Origin: Phalacrocorax aristotelis
Taxonomy: Eukaryota; Chordata; Aves; Suliformes; Phalacrocoracidae
Assembly: GCF_949628215.1 (NCBI RefSeq)
Contig: NC_134277.1
Span: 1-64,000, forward strand
Direction of reading: 5' to 3'
Length of the DNA stretch: 64,000 nt
The notes below the pieces were generated by a model. It was given only the letters and a program-made list of their open reading frames with translations. It did not search any database and was not told the origin of the DNA. The position numbers and the translations under genes were made by a program. Positions 24,401-35,643 of the stretch are shown in pieces; position 1 is the stretch's first letter, and the number at the start of each line of letters is the position of its first letter.

Positions 24401-27208
24401 GGGCGCCACCCTCAAGGTGCACAGGGTGCAGTTGCCCCCAAAAAGGCCGTGGGTTGGAGTCTGGCACCTTCAAGACGTAGGGAAGGCAGTGCCCTGCCTT
24501 TAGAAACCAGCTCTCTTGATGGATCTCCCTTGCTCTCCTGAGGCTCAGAGCATCCTTCTCCTTGCACCCAGCGCGCAATCCTGGGCTGGTCAAGGTGGCT
24601 AATGCCAACCCCGGGAAAACTCCTTTGCTTCTCAAACACGGCCCTTGGCCAGGATAGCCTGCAAAGCGAGGAAGCCCCCAACACACTGGAAGGATGTCCT
24701 CCAGCCTCCTTCATACCACGAGGTACAAATGTGCAGGAGTATCATCAGCTGAGCGTGAGCCGTGGGATCCTTCTCCTTTCCTTCATGTCTCAGTCACCCT
24801 GGATGCCTTTGAAATGCCTAATTCCTCCCAGCCCCTGGGCACCACGAACACAACGCGAGTTCAAACGCAGCTCTCAAAGATGGACAAGTCCCCAAACGAA
24901 ACCACAGAGGAAGGGGAGGTTTTGCGAAAACGAAATGGGAAAAACTCACACACGCAGACAGACACACAAAGAAACCCTTTAATAAATAACACAAGCGCGT
25001 GCCGCAAACGGAGAAGCAGGGGAAGGGACGCTGGTGACCAGCCGGACTTCATCCACATGGTAGAACTTCCCTGATTCATAACCCCAGCCCCACCTTACCT
25101 CCAAAGTAGCCTGCGACTGGGACATGGACATACCTCTGCATGTGAGACACGGAGAGCGGGACAGCGGAGTCCACTGCACAGAGCCACTTTTTTTTTCTTT
25201 CTGATTCCTAGGATGTCGAGGAGTAAGAATGAAGTTTCCCCAGTCATAGGAAGGACCTGCAGCTATTTCTATAATGATTTTCAGGTAGAGGCTGTAACCT
25301 GGTGGAGAAAAAATAATACATGGTACCTAGCAAGCCATGACGCAGTAAATAAGTCAAAAATAGCTTAATCATTTAACAAAGAATGCCCCATTTGGGACAG
25401 TAACATTTCACAGGCAGGGTGCCATTAATCAGAGGGGGAAACAGCTCCTCAGTGATGGAGGAAACAGAAATATTACTTCCAAGACAAATAAGCGGACTTT
25501 GAAAAACATTCATATATTCTTTTCTGTTATTTTGTGACCTGCAAAGGTGAAAAGCCTTCTGCAAGTGAAACAGAAAGCTGGCAACAAGGGCAACAAGCCA
25601 GCCAGCACCGGGGGAGCTTTGATGCTCTTGTGCTCCTGCAACTGCTAAAAGAACCCCCCCGTAAAAAGAATACTGGGCTGTCAAGAAATGTCCCCATCAC
25701 CAGGGACCAGGTGTTTCACAAGTCGCTTAGCGCCCAGGACCCCATCACCCTCCCTGGACACAAGTGAGGCAACACCAGACATCGCCCCGGGGCCTCGGCC
25801 AGCTGGCCCCTCTGGCACGGTCACCCGTCGGGGCTGGAGGGTGTGCAGCCACACACCTAGCAGAAGCAGCATTGGCCCCCCAGATTTGCAAATCCCCACG
25901 TGCACAACATGAAAAAAAGGTCTCCCTCAACTCAGAGCAGAAGCTGGTGGTCATCCAGGGCAGGCATCTGGCTGATATCCCAGGAACATCTCCTCTAAAA
26001 CGAGATTGCCACTTTGGCTCAGGCCAAACACTGCATAAGCATAATTCACAATTCTCCTGTCATTGCATATTGGCTCTGCAGAGAGCACTGTTTGGATTGC
26101 ACCTTAAAAAAATGTCATTATGTCAAGTTTCTAACCCATAATCCTGTCTCCTCTTTGATTTTGGCATGGGTCTCCTTGTTAGAGTGCTGCTAGGGCATGC
26201 AGGGTGGTGGTCACTGAGGGTTTTCAAAAGGAACGGCAAATCAGGCACTTACAATATTCATGAAGGCTGCCGTGGACACCGACTGCTGTCAGAAATAGCC
26301 TTCATCTTCTCATCATCCTGCGGAGGATTCGCCCTCCGATACAAGGGCGTGAAGACTGAAGGGAGTTGAGAGTACAAGGCAGGGAAGTGTGGGCTGATTC
26401 TCCTGGGTCCACCAATACCACCCGGAGTCCTCCCAGTAGAAGCTGATGGTGGTGACTCCACGGTCCACCATGGACCAGTTTATTCCCAGCACTGGGAAAA
26501 GGATATCTCAGAAGACCCTGAATAGCTTCTGGAAAAAAGGAAAAAGTGAAAGAAGCATTTTGATAGAGATGACATGGTGTTAGCAAATCACAGGCTGTGC
26601 ATCTCCGCTTCAGAATGGCATTTTGATTGGCCCAACATGACTTTTTAGTTTTATTTCATCTTGCGGAGAGCTTTGAATTTGGTTTGGTTTGGAGAAAAGA
26701 ATCAGAAATCATGAAATTTCCCACAAAACAAAAAAAAAATCTGTTTCCTACCCACTTTATTATTTAGCCATGAAAGACTGCTTTTGAAGGATCCCAGGCT
26801 CGCTTGAAAATTTGCCCATAAAATATTCACAGCTTATTTGAAAACAGGCTCTTGCTGAAAGAATAGGGCAGAAATGTGACATCCGAAACGGCCCGCAAGC
26901 CGCAAGCACTTTGTGGGTAAATATTCACACCGAACCCTCAGATCTGCACTGTGGGCACACGGGATGCCAAACATCATCCCATGGCCAGAGCATGGGCCTC
27001 CAGAAAGGTCACCCTCTGCAGAAAAGGGCGGTTCCCACAGCAGGGCACGCTGCAAGGCCACCCTACGGAAATATTACGTCAATATGAAAGAGTTTTGCAG
27101 TTTGGCATGTGCTATTAGGGAATTTGGAAGGTGTTTGGTCTCTGAGCACACGCTGATCTCCAGACCCAGGCCACCGGTCTGCTTTCCATGGGCAACGCTT
27201 CTGTTCAT
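21423..27208. other. Intergenic, nothing recognised
   Basis: Nearly 6 kb without a supported gene or recent repeat. AT-rich segments at about 23600-23900 and 25200-25560 contrast with a GC-rich one at about 25740-25880. Frames up to 126 codons are present, but none has a known domain. Confidence 0.4.
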
Positions 27209-27905
27209 AGAGTCATAGAATAGAATCACAGAATGGTTTCGTTTGGGTGAGACCTTTAAAGACCATCCAGTCCAACCCCCCTACCACGGGCAGGGACACC
27301 TTCCACTAGATCAGGTTGCTCAGAGCCCCGGCCAACCTAAGCACTTCCAGGGATGGGGCATCCACAGCTTCTCCAGGCAACCTGGGCCAGGGTTTCACCA
27401 CCCTCATCGTAAAAAATTTCTTCCTTATATCCAGCCTAAATCTCCCCTCCTTCAGTTTAACACCATCCCCCCTTGGCCTGTCACAACAGGCCTTGCTAAA
27501 GAGGTCGCCCCCACCCTTCCCACAGCCCCCCTTTAAGCACTGGGAGGCCGCAACAAGGTCTCCCCGCAGCTTCTCCTCCCCAGGCTGCACAACCCCAGCT
27601 CTCCCAGCCCGGCCTCGCAGCAGAGGGGCTCCAGCCCCCGGAGCATTTCTGTGCCCCCTCTGGCCCCGCTCCAACAGCCCCGTGTCTGTCCCGTGCTGAG
27701 GAGCCCCGAGCTGGAGGCGGCGCTGCAGGGGGGTCTCACAGAGCGGGGCAGAGGGGCAGGACCCCCTCCCTCGCCCTGCTGCCCGCGCTGCTGGGGATGC
27801 AGCCCAGGGCACGGCTGGCTCTCTGGGCTGCCAGCGCACATGGCCGGCTCGTGTCCAGCTTTTCACCCCCAGCACCCCCAAGTCCCCCTTCTTGTCTGTG
27901 CCAGA
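27205..27905 (-). mobile_element. CR1 LINE, 5'-truncated
   Basis: The tail units CATAGAGTCATAGAATAGAATCACAGAAT are followed by the ORF2 C-terminus on the minus strand (RAGVVQPGEEKLRGDL, DLFSKACCDRPRGDG, FRLDIRKKFF). Beyond the point where the 17406 copy stops, it continues for about 110 bp with text matching more upstream CR1 (GTCCAGCTTTTCACCCCCAG, then AGCACCCCCAAGTCCCCC). Confidence 0.92.
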
Positions 27906-30019
27906 GGACGGGTCCATGAGCAGCTTGGGAACTAAGTCCCACTGACCAGGAACAGGCATGCTCCCCTCCTATTTCTCAAAATCAGGCCTTTCACCCTCTT
28001 GTGTTTAAATTTAATCTCCAAGACCTTGTGTTTGCCACATTTTTGAGCAAGTTTGGAGCTAGAAGCCACCAGGTTGGGAAACCATGAGAGATAAGGCTGT
28101 GTTGGCACAGGACATCGCGTGAGCTGATGGTGGCCCAAATAACTACCGAGGTGTCTGGGGCATTTAATGTCATGTAAGCCCAAGAGCCCGCAGGTAGAGC
28201 AGCCTTGAAACACTGATCTCTCCCCATGCGCTCTCCCCTTCTGTCCCAGCTCCACTTGTATCTTGCTCAACCTCTAGCCAGAGTTCGCATCCAAGCGCCT
28301 CACCAGTGGCCAGAGCAACGTGGTGGGATCATGTTCATGGAAACGGGTTACCAGAGAAGCTAACCAAGCGATGGCTTTGCTGAGCTGCACAGAGTGGGAC
28401 TCCCTCGGCCTCCAAACACTCCATCAGGCACTACCAAAGGTGCCAGGGAGCAAACATTGAGTCCTCAAGGGTCAACCAAGATCATGAGAAGGGGCCAGGA
28501 GAAGATAAATAGGGACAGATGTAACCCAAAACCATAGCAGGTACAAGGAACTAGGGCGAGAAGGGCTGGATCTCCAGGGGGAAATTCAGCACGTTGTCAA
28601 GAAGAGAGGAGCACAACCAAGACAAACACAAGCCTCTCCAGACCCAAGAGCTAAGCTTTGCTCTGAGACCTGTGCCTGCTGCTATAGTTAATAAAATCTT
28701 TGCAAATAATAAGATAATTTTTATAATACATGTGTGTGTGTCTATTACATACAAACACACACAAATACATATATAACACAAAACACCAACAGCTATAAAA
28801 TAAACATTTAGGAATATTCCAGTGTACTGAACTTGGGTGGCCAAAAATCCATGCCAGGGAAAAAAGAGGAGAGGTAAAACCTGGGGACAATTAGGATCCC
28901 ACCAGGTTGGACACCCACAAGGGGACCTTTGCTTTGGACTTGCGCTGGTGGAGCACAGGACCATTTCGTGCTGCTGAGGCTTGGCTCAGCATCAGGATGC
29001 GAGGAATGGCTTCTGAACAGCCCCATGCTCCAGAGCTGCCACTGTGGATAGAGCTCAGGATGCTTCTCCCCAGCTACATCTGTATTCAGGGCTTGTTCAT
29101 TCGTTTTCCATGAATATATATACAAAGATATACGTGGCCTATAAAATATTAGGTCATAATTAAGATAACCTGCTAGCAGAAAGAGCCTGGGTGGCTGAAT
29201 TTCATTGCACTAACGCATGTGTTCAGTTCCAGATCAGGGATGCTATTTTTCTCTCTCTTCCAGCATCCCCAGCTCAGAAATTCAGTTTTCCTCCAGGCTA
29301 TTCACAGATGGATGCTGAGATTGATGTTTGTGTGCCTGATTGAATCCTGTTGACTTCCAGCGGCATTCCGGCTGCCATCATGAGCTCCAGGCTGACACTT
29401 TCCAGCCAGCGTCAGGGGGGAAGAGGAGCATGAGATGTTCGACCCACACCTCTTGGAGGAGGCAGGCAGCAAGGGGTGGGTGCCCAGACCTGTGACCAAT
29501 GGAAAGAAGAGGGGAGAGCATCTTGGAAAGCCAAGATTGTCACCCTTTGGAGACCACATCAGGACCTTTCTTCATCAACTAGCTCTGTGCTGTCAGTCTG
29601 AGGGCTCTGCTCCAGCTCTGTTGCTAGAGGTGAAGCTTCCTCAAGCCCCACTTAGACCCTTTGGTCTGTGAAACACCCCCAATCTATAGGTGGATCTTTT
29701 TTATGCCTCCCCACCCCCAAAAATAGACATTTTTGGCAGAGTTCAGCTTCAAGGAAGCATCGCACAGCCCCTGGCATCGTCCCAGTCAGCTCCATCCTCA
29801 CCTGTGTCTCTGATTCCCTCCGCAGACCTGAGACCTCAGCAAAGGACAAAGCCCCGTCCCAGGAGCAGATCCAGCCTGGGCTGTCGCTGATGACCCAGCT
29901 CGTTCCGCCAAAGCCACGGTGGTCTCGCTCTGGGTTAGCTAACAGCTGAGCTTACTGGGTCCGGCCCTGGGAGCAGCGGCTCCATTCTCCAGCACTTTCC
30001 TTCCTCACCAGACACGTGA
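27906..30019. other. Intergenic, simple repeat only
   Basis: No gene recognised. A degenerate TG/CA-rich and AT-rich patch lies at about 28728-28781. Hydrophobic minus-strand frames over it are products of the simple repeat. Confidence 0.4.
28728..28781. repeat. Degenerate (TG)n/(CA)n patch
   Basis: TGTGTGTGTGT is followed by interrupted ACACAC and ATATAT runs. It is a simple repeat. Confidence 0.75.
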
Positions 30020-30145
30020 GTTCATTCGAAACCCAGCTGGACGCAGTCCTGGGCAACCTGCTCCAGCTGACACTGCTTGAGGAATGGTTGAGCTTGAGCA
30101 ACGGTTGAGCTTGAGCATCTCCAGAGGTGCCGCCAACCTCTGTGG
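30020..30145 (+). mobile_element. Decayed CR1 3' end, plus orientation
   Basis: CCCAGCTGGACGCAGTCCTG, GGCAACCTGCTCCAGCTGAC and ATCTCCAGAGGTGCCGCCAA follow the order seen at the end of sense-strand CR1 copies. A short internal duplication (GGTTGAGCTTGAGCA repeated) lies at about 30085-30118. No tail repeats remain, so this is an older fragment. Confidence 0.6.
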
Positions 30146-31486
30146 ACAACACCTGGGACAACAGGCCATGCCATCAGACCCAAACAAGGTGCTACAGACT
30201 TCTAGCTTCATCTTTCCTTGCATCTCCCCACACAGCCACCACGTCAGCATGAGCTACGAGTTACGAATTATTACCAGCTCTGCTAGGTGCGGGTGTCTGC
30301 CTGAAACTGGTCTTGGTTTGGGGGAATTACTGCAGGTTGCAGCACTTTCAACCCAAGGGAGACAACGGCTGTGTCGAGATCTCTCACCAGGACAGCAGAT
30401 CCCAAGGCATTTGGGAGGGACAGATGGAGGACAGACGTCATGCCGTCGTTCACCACTGGAACCTGTAGAAGGGAGAGGCAGGGCTGGGCAGCTGGACTGG
30501 CCTGCAAAGAGCTGGGACCTACTCTGACTGCTGCTGGGGAGGCGGGAGGAGAAAGCGCAATGGACCAAATCCCCCACGTCCACCCCAACACACCCAGAGG
30601 TTTCCAGAAGGACGAGCTCACCCCTGCAGACTCGTGTGGGCCACCACTTTCCTTATTTCAAAAAGGGCGGCATGAAAAGCAGCCCCGTCCAGAGGAGCTC
30701 AACGATGACGTGCCTCCTCTGGTATCTGGTGGTGTGGATGGAGCATCAGCTCAGCAATCCGGAAAAAAACCCCAAGAGGCACAGGGTAAATGTTAAACCC
30801 TTAATTTCCCTGGAGATGAGGGGATTATCTTGCTGGGTTATTTATTGATGGTTCTCCCGTGGCCTTTCTAATCTGCTTTGCTTGAGAAATTGTTAATTCT
30901 GGTCTCACTGGCAACTTTGCAAACAACCTTGAGCAAAATGACCTCCCCATCCTTGGGGCTCTCCCATGTCTCATTCTCTCCAGTCTCCCTCTCAGAGGAG
31001 CTCCCCTCATCTAGGGAAACCAGGGCAAAGCAAACCACAGCTGTTTCTCTGAGTTTTTGCCACTGCAGCATCCCGAGGATACAGGCATGGGATGGGCACA
31101 GAGCAGTGCACTGTCCCCAGGGGGCTTCAGGTGGGTCCCTAGGACACCTGCAATGCAAAACAAAAAAACCCCATGGTTAAGTTAAAAATGTTTCTGGGCA
31201 AAGAGAAGCAGCATTTGGGATTTTAAAGGGTCTAGAGGTTAAACACAGGCTTGGGGCACAAGCTTTGAAAGGGAGAAGTTCCCTCACTGCCTGGCCACAC
31301 AGCCAGGGAATAAATTAAACCCATGGGGTGCAGAGTTTGGTGTTACATCCCAAATGCCCCAGTTCTCCCAGCCCTTCCCCACGTGCTCCTCTTTCCCTGA
31401 GGCTGGGGAAGGGAATGCGCCAGGGAAGGGGGGATTAGTACCCAAGCACCTGCCTGTTAGACCCCAGGGCTGTCACGTGCTGGACC
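30146..31486. other. Intergenic, nothing recognised
   Basis: No gene, repeat tail or promoter can be supported. Frames of 100-147 codons between 30084 and 30800 overlap on both strands and match nothing known to me. Confidence 0.4.
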
Positions 31487-31580
31487 CCCAGTCCTATGCC
31501 AGGACCCCAGCCCCACGCAGGGAGCCCAGTCCCATGCCAGGGCCCAGATCTCATGATGGGGCCCCAATCCTCTGCCAGGA
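31487..31580. repeat. Second 19-bp minisatellite, about 5 units
   Basis: Units such as CCCAGTCCTATGCCAGGAC, CCCAGCCCCACGCAGGGAG and CCCAGTCCCATGCCAGGGC follow one another at 19 bp (one at 18). The translated frame is Pro/Arg/Ser-rich and not a gene. The consensus is unrelated to the array at 3.1 kb, although the period is the same. Confidence 0.8.
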
Positions 31581-31728
31581 TAAGCGATGCTTCAGTGCAA
31601 GGCCCCACTGGAGAGGGAAATGGGCTTGATCCTGCCCATCCTGCCCACTGCCCCGCTCCAGGTACAGCCCAGCCCCTCGTGTCCTGGAAGGGTGGCTCTG
31701 CTCCGGGTGATGCAGGCGGAGCTCAGGT

Positions 31729-32790
31729 TTCATAGAATTTGAATCATTAAGGTTGGAAAAGACCTCTGGGATCATCAGGTCCAACACCCAACCCAACACC
31801 CCCAGGCCTCCTAAACCACGGCCCCAAGTGCCACGTCTGCACGGTGTTTGAACCCCCCCAGGGACGGTGACTCCCCCACCTCTCTGGGCAGCCTGTGCCA
31901 ACCCCTGACCCCTCTGGCAGGGAAGGCATTTCCCTCACACCCAACCTAAACCTCCCCTGGCGCAGCCTGAGGCCGTTCCCTCTCGCCCTGTCACTGGTGA
32001 CTTGGGAGCAGAGACCAGCCCCCCCCTCACTCCAGCCCCTCTCAGGCAGCTGCAGAGAGCGAGAAGGGCTCCCCTCAGCCCCCTCTTCTCCAGGCTAAAC
32101 CCCCCCAGCTCCCCCAGCCGCCCCCCAGCACACTTGTGCTCCAGACCCTGCCCCAGCCCCGCTGCCCTTCTCTGGACACGCTCCAGCCCCTCCAGGCCCT
32201 TCTTGTCCCGAGGGGCCCAAACCTGAGCCCAGCATTCGAGGTGGGGCCTCCCCAGGGCCGAGCACAGGGGCCCCATCCCTGCCCGGCCCCTGCTGGCCAC
32301 ACCAGGGCTGACACAAGCCCGGGGGCTGGTGGCCTCCTTGGCCACCCGGGCACTGCTGGCTCATGCCCAGCCGGCTGTCAGCCAGCACCCCCAGGGCCTT
32401 CTCCGCCGGGCACTTCCCAGCCCCTCTGCCCCGGGCCTGGGGCGATGCCTGGGGTTGGTGTGACCCAAGGGCAGGACCCGGCCCTGGGCCTTGTTAAACC
32501 TCACACAACTGGCCTCGGCCCATGGATCCAGCCTGGCCAGGTCCCTCTGCAGAGCCTCCCTGCCCTCCAGCAGGTCGACACTCCCGCCCAGGTTGGTGTC
32601 ATCTGCAAACTCACTGAGGGCGCCCTCGATCCCCTCACCCAGATCACAGATCAAGACATTAAACAAGACTCACCCCGGCACCGAGCCCTGGGGAGCCCTG
32701 CTTGTGACCGGCCGCCAGCTGGGTTTAGCTCCGCTCCCCACAACTCTCTGGGCTCGGCCCAGCCAGTTTTTACCCAGCGAAGTGGTAAAC
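31729..32790 (-). mobile_element. CR1 LINE with part of the reverse transcriptase
   Basis: This is the longest CR1 copy in the window, about 1.06 kb. On the minus strand the frame from 32666 to 32361 has [19 protein letters not shown], the reverse transcriptase active-site box (F/YADD), then [20 protein letters not shown]. Just upstream in a different frame is RAPQGSVPG, the conserved PQGS motif, so at least one frame break separates them. Downstream comes the usual ORF2 end and a 3' UTR with a decayed tail (TCATAGAATTTGAATCATTA). The element is 5'-truncated and cannot move. It is closely related to the copy at 50211. Confidence 0.94.
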
Positions 32791-34770
32791 TGTTCTGGGA
32801 AGGGTGACACTTGCAACCGGAGGCAGTTTGAAGGCAATTTATGTCCCTCTAGAGTCAACAAGGGAAAACTTCCTTCTGCTTCACATGGTTGCAGGGAGTG
32901 TTCGTATTTACATTTGACCGATGTTGCAAAGCGGAGGCCACCAGTGCAGCTGCAGCCGGGGCGGGACGGGCAGCGCAGGAGCCACGCAGCCGGGCCGATG
33001 GAGGAGCGTGGCAGCATCCCAGCCCGAGCGGCTGCCGGGGGTGCAAAGCTCGGCTTTGCACAGGGTCCAGCTGCTGGGACCAGCCAGACTCGGCGTGGTT
33101 TTGTGCACGGAGATTTGCTGACATCTACAGGGCATTTCACGGAGAAGAGGCCGTGGCTCCACAGGGGACGCGTGCTCACGCTCCGCTAATTCCCTTCCCA
33201 ACGAAGAAATGCACATTAAGGCGTGTGACAGCCCACATCGTTTAATAACTAACCATAAATAAACCCATGTGGTGGAGCAATCACTGAACACTCATCTCAA
33301 TCATTGGCAGCTGTGCTTCGGCGGCGGCGAAGCCATCACTGTCACGAGTTTGGGGGGTCCTTTCCATTTTTAAGCACCCTCAAAGCATCACCACGTGCTC
33401 TGCCCGGTGCGAGAATGTCCCCGTCCAGACCTACCCCCACAGGGCAGCGTTACCTGATGGCCAAGAGCCCCCACGACAAGCAGCACCCACCTGCCCCTGC
33501 TGCGTGGGGTGCACGGGTGGCACCTTCGCACCGGTGACAGATCTTGGTTTTCTTGCCCAGAAACAGTCTGATCCAGGAGAAGATCGAGGGGCACTAGGGC
33601 TGCCTCCTGCCTGGGGAAGAATAGGGCAAAGCAGTAAAAATAACCAAAAAATGATCCCCAGGAAGGTTTCACCCCAGGTGCTTTTCCACTAGAGAGCCCA
33701 GAGGGAGCCCACAACCACACACCAAAGTCGGAGCCTGGTGCTGGATCACCCCTGGCCCAGAGGGGTACGGGTCTCCCCTCGCTCTGTGGGATGTCTCTCT
33801 CCTCACGGACCCAGGAAAGGGCCCCTCCAAGGGGTGACAAGAACCAGCCCAAGGGGAGGAGGCAGCAGGGATGGCTGCAAACACCGGGAACAGGGAGCGA
33901 AGGTAGAGGGGAGCTGGGCGTGGAGGGATTTAAGTTTGTGCACGGAAGCTGGAGGAATAAGAAGGCATTTCACCAGATCTTTGCCCACGGTCTGGAGGCA
34001 GGAACGGGGCTCTGGCAGGTGGGAAGGCGCTTGTGTGTCCTCGCCACACGCACACACAGTGGTGGGCGCTCTCAGCAGACCCTGGCAGAGGGACAAGCAT
34101 TCATCGGTCTGTATTTAGCGCGGCTGGGACTGATCTCGCCCCGCACAGGGATCTGGTCTAGCTGGTGACAAGATGAGACGGCAGCTGCAGCCACCAAGAT
34201 TCCAGCAGGCATGAGGCCAGAAACACCACCCCCTCCAAGGCAGGCTGCTGCCACCTGAAGGACTTCTCTCCCCCCAAGCATCTCTTTCCAACAGGCTTTT
34301 AAAAGCAGCAGGATGCGTGCATTAACAGGAACAGCTATTTTTATCACAGGTGAACTCTTCTGTAAATACCGCTGTCAAAACCATACGCGCCAGATGTTTT
34401 ACCTCGGGACAAAACCACTTTTGAATCAAACACAGAAGATACAGGAGCCCGTATGATCAGGCCTGGCCAAGGCACCCATCCTGCAAGATCTCCAAGAGCC
34501 ACAGCAAAGCTTCCCAGGGAAGATGTGGGGTCAGCTCTGCAGCATCCCACCCGCTCGCTTCTTCCAGCAGCATGGGGTTGGCGTCACCGCAGGCGTTGTG
34601 CTTGACCTGCTGTAGCTACAGCTCAGCCACCTCAAACTTCCATGAACTGAAGCCCATCCCAGGGGAGCGAAGGGGACGGGGACCAGCAAGCAGTGGCCTG
34701 AAGTCCCCACAGGCGTCAGGGAGATGGAAGTGAGCTGCCTCCACCCAGCCCTCTGCAGAACAAGCGACAA
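32791..34770. other. GC-rich downstream flank of CCDC12
   Basis: The segment 32930-33190 is GC-rich with many CpG (GCCGGGGCGGGACGGGCAGC-like text), just beyond the CR1. It has no recognised exon and could be a small CpG island or simply GC-rich flank. The rest has ordinary composition with no gene I can name. Confidence 0.4.
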
Positions 34771-35563
34771 CTTCTTCCGCTGCGGGACTGTTTTATTACG
34801 AAAAGATTTAACACCAAACTTTGTCAATTATAAAACACACAGAGGAGCGGTACACGCTGCACAGCCTGGAGGGTCGGGAAACCTCAGGGAACAGAACAAA
34901 CCCACGTTAACCTCAGCTGGGCGCGGAGCAGCCAGCAGGCCCTGAGCCACGCAGCCACTTCCAGCAGTTATTCTGCACGTGCTGGGTCTGACCACAGACG
35001 TTGCCAAATACTCACAGCCAGCTCTCCAGAGCGAGAGCCCCCGTTGTTCCCCACGTGGCTGTTACACCGGCTCTTCTGCAGAAAGGAGCGCCCTGAGAGA
35101 GGCATCTCTGAGCAGGGACAGGAGCATCGGTCCCCAGGGAAACGGCAGCGCCTCTCTAAGGGCTGCTGTAGGCTGTGTGGGCATCTTCTTGCTCACCCAT
35201 CAAGTGAGAGGAGAGTTAGCCTGGATTTACCTTCTCTGGCACTCGCCCTTCTGCCCACGCCTTCCTTGCCCTGGCAGCCTAGGTTCAAGCTAACGTGGGT
35301 GTCTGTCCCGCTCCCATCAGCCCCCCGTGATCCCCCAAAAAGCTCTGTGAAATGTTCCTCAATGGAGGAACAGCTGTAGTCCTAGAGAGTACAGCAGGGC
35401 TCCTTGGATCTGTCCCTCTCCTTCAGGCATGGTAGGATTCACGGGCTCCTGGCGAAGCGTAGGTGAGCAGCGTGTCCTGGAGAGGTGCCTCTACCTGAGA
35501 GCAAGGGGATCGGTGGTGCTGGCAGAGGCAGAGCCCATGCCCAAGGCTGCCGGACAGACCTCC
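34771..35563 (-). other. CCDC12: CCDC12 3' UTR, probable extent
   Basis: This is the sequence between the CCDC12 stop codon and the first AATAAA on the minus strand. Its length of about 790 nt is an inference from that signal. No other AATAAA or ATTAAA was seen between them. No coding sequence or repeat insertion is visible inside. Confidence 0.5.
34792..34797 (-). promoter_or_regulatory. CCDC12: Poly(A) signal AATAAA, probably for CCDC12
   Basis: The minus strand reads AATAAAACAG here. About 20-50 nt further on comes GTTGTCGCTTGTTCTG, a GU-rich stretch expected of a downstream element. It is the first canonical signal after the CCDC12 stop. Confidence 0.55.
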
Positions 35564-35643
35564 TCAGTCGGAGTCACTTCCCTCCTGCTTTGCTGACTCG
35601 ACAGCAGACGCCAGCTCCTCCTCCTGCCCTTTCAACCGCTCTC
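35564..35643 (-). CDS. CCDC12: CCDC12 exon 7, C-terminus and stop
   Basis: 80 coding nt after CTTGCAG, encoding ERLKGQEEELASAVESAKQE and GSDSD, then TGA. The ERLKGQE and final DSD are shared with human. The middle is slightly different (ESAKQEG against a longer Ala-rich segment). Confidence 0.95.

Noticed and set aside
28551-28964. Hydrophobic minus-strand frame with membrane-like segments
   Set aside because: The hydrophobic run is translated from a TG/AT simple repeat.
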